From Eucommia ulmoides (Eukaryota > Streptophyta > Magnoliopsida > Garryales > Eucommiaceae), in contig CM028340.1 of assembly GCA_016647705.1 (NCBI GenBank), positions 11,423,001 to 11,487,000 of the forward strand: a stretch of 64,000 nucleotides of DNA, read 5' to 3'. Every line of letters begins with the position of its first letter. The first letter of the stretch is position 1. Shown here in pieces: positions 58,135-64,000 of this stretch. The notes under the pieces are model-generated. The model saw only the letters and a list, made by a program, of their open reading frames with translations. It ran no database searches and was not told the DNA's origin. The position numbers and the translations under genes are program-made.

Positions 58135-59180
58135 CAGCTGGTTTGGTTGAACAGAATGGAATGATGGTAGAATAGAATGGAAGAAATAATGGAATGAAAG
58201 AAAGAACGGAATGAAAGATTGAATGAAATGGAATTGTCAATTGAATCACTATTCTATTCTCTTGGTTGGTTAGTATGGAATGAGGGAAGGAATGAAATAG
58301 TATGAAATGAGGGAATGAATAAAATAGTGAAATATAGTAAAATTTCCATCATGTCCTTATAAAATTATTATTCCATTATCTTGTTTGATTGGTATGAAAT
58401 GAGTGAAGGAATAAAATGAAATATAATAAAATTCTCAATTATGCTCTTATTTCAAAATTTTATTATATTTCACTATCTCATTCATTCCTTCATTTTATTA
58501 TATTTTACTATTCCATTCAATTTTAAGTTTTTGTTCTCTAATTTCTATTTCTTTTCTTAATTTTCAATTTCTATTCTCTAATTTCTGTTTCTGTTTGCAA
58601 TTTTCAGTTTCCGTTCTCAATTTTTCATTATCTAATTTTCTATTTTTGTTCTAAATTTTTAGTTTACGTTCTCAATTTTTTGTTTTTGTTCTCAATTTTC
58701 TGTTTCTGTTCTTAATTTTTAGTTTTTGTTCTCAATTTTCAGTTTCTCTTCTTAATTTTCTGTTCTCTAAATTTCTATTTTTGTTCTCAATTTTTAGTTT
58801 ATATTCTCAATTTTCTGTTATCAATTTTCTATTTTTGTTCTTAATTTTCATTTTTTGTCCTCAATTTTCAATTTCCGTTCTCAATTTTATGTTTTTGTTC
58901 TCAATTTTTTGTTCTCTAATTTTTGTTTCTATTTTTAATTTTTAATTTTTGTTCTTAATTTTCAAGGGTTTAAATATAAGGGCTATTATGTAATTTAAGA
59001 TGTTGATTCCATTGGGTTGGAATCCCATTCCACCCATCTCAAATGGAATCACATTCCACCCTATTTTATTCCAATGGAATCACAAAAAAGTGATTCTATT
59101 AGAGAACCAAATGACGGAATAGGAATCAAGGGTGGAATGCGATTCTATTCTACCCCGATTTCGTTTAACCAAATATGCTG
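58135..59180. mobile_element. PIF/Harbinger-like nonautonomous element just after HMA
   Basis: Flanked by TAA on both sides (58132-58134, 59181-59183). The termini CAGCTGGTTTGGTT and reversed CAGCATATTTGGTT match, and both continue into AGAATAGAATGG-type sequence. The interior (about 58520-58975) is a minisatellite of GTTCTCAATTTTC-type units. Confidence 0.8.
58520..58975. repeat. Minisatellite of TTCTCAATTTT units
   Basis: More than 15 irregular units of about 20-25 bp, alternating TTCTGTTTTTG and TTCTCAATTTTC, inside the PIF-like element. Confidence 0.85.
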
Positions 59181-59449
59181 TAAGAGTGATTTTTTTTTTA
59201 ATTATATGTTTAATTTATTATATTGATGGGCAAAATTCAATTTCATAACATTTGCCCTTATGCAACGTTGAGATTGATATGATAAATGTAGAATAACATT
59301 ACAAGTAGTTTTTTCCCCTTATGGGAGAGGGATTTCCCTCGTTAGGGCATTTTGAGATTTTTTTTTTTTTTGTAATTACAGGACTTATTGCTAGTACGAA
59401 TAGTTTTTTTTTTGTTTTGTTTTTACATGGAAGCCCTCATTAGAAATAA

Positions 59450-60120
59450 GAGAAAAATACATTTTAAACTCTATAACTATTGACACGTTTTTAAGTAATC
59501 CTTCTAAATTTGCACATTTCATTTTAAATCCTCTACATATTTTTAAATAATCATTCTATCAAAAAATCCTTAAAAAATAACATAATAGAGGCATAAAATA
59601 GTTTTTTTTTACATTTTTTTAATCATTTTCTCTTTTTTATTTTTTTTTTTATTTTTTTTTCACTTCTCTCTCTCTCCCCCGCTCAACTCTCTCTCCCTTC
59701 CTCCTTCCCTCTCCTCGCCAGAACCACTCCTATTGCGAGGGTGGTTCTACCCCCGTAACAGGGAGTACCCTTGTAACAGGGCCTGTTGCGGGGGTGATTC
59801 CATCCTCAAAACAGGGGTGGTTCCAGTGGGGAGAGGGAGAGGGAGAGGGAGAGGAAGATGGAGGGAGAATTGAGTGGGAGAGAGAGAAGTGAAGAAGAAG
59901 AAAAGGAAAAAAGAAAAGAAAAGAAAAATCAAAGAAATGATTAAAAAAATGTAAAAAAAACTATTTTGCCCCTCTATTCTGTTTATTTTGATGGAATTTT
60001 TGACAGAATGATCATTTAAAAATGTATTGATACGTAGATGGTTTAAAATAAAACACGCAAATTTAGAAGGACTACCCATAAACGTATCAATAATTAAAGA
60101 GTTTAAAAGGTACTTTTCCG
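59450..60120. mobile_element. Mutator-type MITE with long terminal repeats, copy 2
   Basis: The ends GAGAAAAATACATTTTAAAC and reversed CGGAAAAGTACCTTTTAAAC match. The 9-bp flanks TAGAAATAA (59441-59449) and TTGAAATAA (60121-60129) differ at one base. The centre is GA/CT-rich with ACCCCCGTAACAGGG-type hairpins. Confidence 0.85.
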
Positions 60121-60422
60121 TTGAAATAATATTTTTTGAGAATACTATTTTGAATAACATTTAATTTTATTTTTTTTTGGTAATGAAGACGCTAATAAGG
60201 ATAAACGCTTTCGAGTGGGTACAAATAATATGTTAAAACGTCATTTGCAATAACGTTTTAATTCATGAAAATGACAATTTGAATAGCGTTTTCATTTACA
60301 AAAATGCTAGTGTCATAAGATAGTTTTGTGAAGCATTTAAAATTAATATACTCTATATACTCTTGAAACACGTAAAATTATTGTTTTGTGAAACTATAAG
60401 CTTATATATGGTATAAATATAT

Positions 60423-61137
60423 AGAAAAAGTATAATTTACACCTTTTAACTATTGACACATTTTTAAGTGGCCCCTCTAAATTTCGACATTTCATTTCAA
60501 ACTCTCTACGTAACGAAACGACTTTAATTATTCCTTCCGTTTGAGATTCTGTTAAAACTAACAGAATCTCATGGGTAAATGCGTCATTTCACGTTTTTTT
60601 TTTAATTTTTAATCATTTTTTAATATTTTTCTTTTCTTTTTTTGAGATTTCTCTCTCTTCTTCCCCTTCCTCTCTCTCCGCTACCTCCCTCTCCCTCCTT
60701 CTCTCTCCCCGCCACCTTCCTCTCTCTTTCTCCCCGTCACCCCCTGCAACAGGGGGTGCCACCCCCTGAAACAGGGGATGAGTTCCACCCCCTGCAACAG
60801 GGGATGAAAACACCCCCTGTTACGGGGGTGACGGGGAGGAAGGGAGAGGGAGAGGGAGAGGCAGGTGGCGGGGAGAGAGAGAGAGAGGGGAAGAGAGAGA
60901 AATAAAAATAAAATAAAATATATATATATATATATTATATTAAAAATGATTAAAAAATTAAAAAAATGTGAAAAGACCATTTTACTCTTGAGATTCTGTT
61001 AGTTTTAACAGAATCTCTAACGGAAAGACCAATTAAAACCGTTTTGATACGTAGAGGGTTTGAAATGAAATGCCAAAACTTAGATGAGCCACTTAGAAAT
61101 GTATCAATAGTTAGAGAGTCTAAATTATACTTTTTCC
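60423..61137. mobile_element. Mutator-type MITE with long terminal repeats, copy 3
   Basis: The ends AGAAAAAGTATAATTTACAC and reversed GGAAAAAGTATAATTTAGAC match. The flanks TAAATATAT (60414-60422) and TGAATATAT (61138-61146) form a 9-bp TSD with one mismatch. The core at about 60740-60830 has four CCCCTG...CAGGGG hairpins. It lies only 302 bp from copy 2. Confidence 0.87.
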
Positions 61138-61369
61138 TGAATATATTGTAAGAGATTGAATGACATAATTTTTTTTTTTTTTTGAAAGAATGATAATGTT
61201 TATTATGTTTGAGAAAAAAAAAAAATGAAAGTCCAACATAATATTACCAATTATTTTGCCATGAAACCCATGCTTAAAATAAATAAATATATTTAATTTG
61301 ACAAGTTGAGTTTGAAAATAACGACAAACTTGACATTAACAGTGAATATTTAAAGATTAAAAATGTTTG

Positions 61370-61720
61370 ATTCTAACCCTGTAAAAGAATTAGGTTATTC
61401 ATACGTTGCGAAAAGGAAATTGTCAAGATTTTGGTTCCTATCTGAGAAAAGAATCAAATTTAGTGGATTGTGAAACCCCTGTGGGAATTCAAGGGGCTGG
61501 ACGTAAGTAAGGATAGATTGTCGAACCAGGATAAATCTTTGTGTCAATTTCTCAGCTCTTATCTGTTTGGTTGTGGAAATAGTTAAACACGTTTCCTCTA
61601 TAATTCAAGATAACAATCGGTTTGGCAAATTGGTTAGTTAGTTGATTGTTAAATTATTCGTTTAATTTTTTAACTACCTAATTTACTCTTCCGTCTAGGG
61701 TAGATCTTTGGGCCAACACA
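61370..61720 (+). mobile_element. SIRE-type LTR 3' fragment
   Basis: It shares with 28259-30677 the order: AAAGAATTAGGTTATTC, TTTGGTTCCTATCTGA, TTTAGTGGATTGTGAAACCC, TCGAACCAGGATAAATC and the end GGGCCAACACA. The 5' part of the LTR is absent. Confidence 0.72.
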
Positions 61721-61959
61721 ATAACAACATTATAATGATATATGCATGTTCTCTTTTGTTTCAGATTTTTTGATTTTGGCACATGCACATATATGTGAAA
61801 ACCTTATTAGTGTCTAGCCAAGTCATCCCCTTTGAATAGTATTTGCTAAAATATTTTCCATTTGCGCGACGTTGGTTCAAGTGTTTTATCTAACAATCGA
61901 AGGTCAATTGCTCCAAGACAGTGATAAGTAGAAATTGACAACCCTTTAGTACATTGTTA
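61721..61959. other. Unassigned spacer
   Basis: No gene or element end recognised. Confidence 0.4.
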
Positions 61960-62813
61960 AATGATTCTAATATATTTATAGTTAGCATCCCATACCGATG
62001 GTCACCATCGTATGAGGATTTGATTAATCTACTATTTTGCTAATTGATCTCTGCTCTCAATCTTCTTCAAGTATCGCTTGAACTTACATACTTGGTGAAC
62101 CCTTCCAACACCTCAAAATTCATAATTTGAGATTCTTGAATCTCTTATGGAAATTTATGAGAATATGTTTCATACAAAAACATTGGTATGCCACCGGTTC
62201 ATTCCATTCTCAAAGTCACAATACTACAAATTTGATTCCTTGATATATATCTGACAATAGGCATTATCACATTCTTTCCGCTGACAACGTAAGTGTTTAG
62301 TATGGGTCGTAACCATTTCTAACTATCTGTTGTCTTCTTGTCCACCATTGCATAAGCGAATGGGAACAATTGGTTATTTCTATTGTTGACGCTAATGGTG
62401 ACCAACAATTTTGCCTTATATTTTGAGACTAGGAATGTGCCATCAATGTTAACTATCGGACGACAGTGTACAAGGTCATCAATAAAGAGTTTGAACGCCC
62501 TACATATATACTTGTACACATTAAAATTGTGTTCCCTTCGACTACTGTCGTAAATATATTGAATAACAATATCTTTGTTATAGTGTTGAATTGCATACAA
62601 AAACTCCACCTATTGTATTGATAGGTTTTCAACTTTTGAGGGTTGTATATTCCTTAAATTAGAAGACCAGTGTACTTCCCTCTGTGACAACATTCTGCGT
62701 AGTTTGATTGCTATCGACATCATTTTGTTCTTTAGTAATAATGTACATCTCAACGAAATTGACATCATTAATGGTTGATAAAATTTGCTGCATTGTGTCA
62801 ATAATTTCGCCAC
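61960..62813 (-). pseudogene. MULE (Mutator-like) transposase, broken
   Basis: Read on the minus strand. 62813-62610 looks like the N-terminal region. 62609-62319 encodes FNVYKYICRAFKLFIDDLVHCRPIVNIDGTFL (first DDE Asp in NIDGT), then KLLVTISVNNRNNQLFPFAYAMVD, which are the DNA-binding-to-catalytic core blocks of MULE transposases. Further on (about 62250-61990) the reading gives W-GG-P and SSYDGDHRYGMLTI, like the conserved HRYG region. The second Asp region (SDRH) is degraded. A stop follows KKTTDS and others occur later. It cuts and pastes DNA in active relatives; here it is dead. Confidence 0.8.
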
Positions 62814-63059
62814 CGGTCATGCACAATTGTGAATACCACAGTACACTTCCTATAACGATTAGTAGAAAGTCGATAGTATAATTTTATATCATATTGTTAA
62901 TTATCTATACCCATCTTCTCTGAAACGTTTGCTATCATTTGACGTTATGTTCTCCCAATATTTATCCTTATAATAACCGCCATCGATCTTTCATATCCTA
63001 CACCATCTTGTGTGCTGATAATTTGTTAGCTGTAGTAGCAACAAGTAACATTAATTCTC
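62814..63059. other. Unassigned spacer before the satellite
   Basis: Nothing recognised apart from possible remains of the MULE N-terminal region on the minus strand. Confidence 0.4.
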
Positions 63060-64000
63060 CTTGCAAGTTTGAAGAAAAAAGTGATTACTCACTTAACCTA
63101 GCAAAAAACAAGTTGTTTGCCAAGTTTGTAATTTTTTTCAGAAAAAATCGCTCAATCATTTTATAATTTCAAACATAATTAATTAGAAACAAATATAATT
63201 ACCACACGAAAAAAATTGGGTAGCATTTGGTAACATATCAGATGTCGTTGGAAGGTTCGAAGTTGGTTCAAAAATAATTTTGGTTTAGAAAAATAGGTTG
63301 TTTAGCCAAGTTTGAATGTTTAAAAAAAAATAAAAATTCGCTCACTTATTTTCATTATTTAATAATTTATTTATTATAAATACAAATAATTAACATGCCA
63401 AAAAATTGGGAATCTTTAGGTAACATGTCACATGCCATCAGAGGGTCCAAAATTTTGTAGAAAATCATGTTACAAAAACAATTTGTTTGGCTAAATTGAC
63501 CTTTTTAAACAAAATTTTAATCTTATTTTCATTTTTTAAAACTGCAATGATTATAAATCTAAACACTTATAATGCGAATAAAATTGGAATCTTTCGATAA
63601 CATATTAGGTACCTTTGGAGGGTCCGAAATTGGCTCAGGAATCACGTTTTTATTAAAAATAAGGTGGTTTGGCTAAGTTTGGAATTTTTAAAAATACATA
63701 CTCAGTTATTTTTATTATTTAAAATATTATTTAATATAAATAAAATCAATTAGCATACCAAACAAATAGGAAAGACTTTGGTGACACATTAGGTGCCATC
63801 ATATCATAGGTCTGAAGTCGGTTAAAAAATCATGTCTTTGCAAAAATAAGTTGTTTGGCCAACTTTGAATGTTTGGAAAAAACAAATATTCTCACTCAAT
63901 TTTATTATTTAAAAATTAATTGATCAAATTCAATCAATTACCATACCAAAAAATTGGGAAGGTTTTGGTAACATATCATGTTTTGTTGAAGGGTTTGAAG
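63060..64000. repeat. Satellite array, period about 184 bp, runs off the window
   Basis: The landmark GGTAACATAT (or variant) recurs at about 63230, 63419, 63596, 63780 and 63967, spacings of 177-189 bp. Each unit repeats the same order: ATTACCATACC-like start, AAAAATTGGGAA, GGTAACATATCA, GGAGGGTCCGAA, AAATCATGTT, TTGTTTGGCTAAGTTTGAA, then TTTTCATTATTTAA. Units are diverged (perhaps 70-80 per cent identity by eye). A partial first unit starts near 63060. Confidence 0.88.

Noticed and set aside
60613-60980. Overlapping frames on both strands rich in Leu/Pro/Ser
   Set aside because: They lie in the symmetrical CT/GA core of MITE copy 3.
63060-64000. CRISPR-like array
   Set aside because: The repeated unit is about 184 bp with divergence throughout; there are no short identical repeats with unique spacers.

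Overview
This window is nuclear DNA of a flowering plant, probably a eudicot. It is AT-rich, has GT-AG introns of up to about 10 kb, and is crowded with plant-type transposable elements. The only intact conventional gene is a zinc/cadmium-exporting P1B-type ATPase of the HMA2/HMA4 type. It lies on the + strand with its start codon at 34047 and its stop at 57936-57938. I reconstruct nine exons that join in frame to 3027 nt, or 1008 residues. All core P-type ATPase motifs are present, and the C-terminal tail is long and rich in Cys and His. That tail carries two near-identical in-frame 63-residue repeats after an older diverged unit.

Layout. Positions 1-15.6 kb are nested repeats: one long LTR copy cut by the window edge, its inverted partner at 8323-11099, a perfect 5-bp-TSD solo LTR at 2632-4040, and a decayed L1-type LINE (about 5.5-14.6 kb) that the second long LTR splits. 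The LINE itself appears to sit inside a Tourist-like element. Positions 15.6-24.1 kb hold a copia SIRE-type LTR on the minus strand, broken by a Ty3-type LTR that is itself broken by a Mutator-type MITE. A decayed copia element fills 24.1-31.2 kb, with a second SIRE-type solo LTR inside its RNase H region. Positions 31.3-33.7 kb are mostly unassigned but include a small GC-rich island with gene-like open frames.

The HMA gene occupies 34.0-57.9 kb. Intron 1 (9.9 kb) holds a hAT-like element and a deep nest in which a PIF/Harbinger-like outer element contains a long foldback element, which contains a SINE with a 12-bp TSD and a Ty3-type solo LTR. Intron 2 has a triplicated 51-bp unit. Intron 4 has a 75-bp hairpin MITE. 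Intron 8 (5.1 kb) has an antisense RTE-type LINE flanked by a 9-bp TSD.

Downstream (58-64 kb) come a 1-kb Tourist-like element, two more copies of the Mutator-type MITE, a SIRE LTR fragment, a broken MULE transposase on the minus strand, and the start of a roughly 184-bp satellite array that runs off the window.

How it works together: apart from the ATPase, the coding remnants are transposon proteins with stops and frameshifts, so they are almost certainly inactive. I see no rRNA, tRNA or CRISPR locus and no operon-like gene cluster. The most unusual points are the recently duplicated metal-binding tail of the ATPase, the long-TIR Mutator-type MITE family, and the multi-level nesting that can be dated by target-site duplications.
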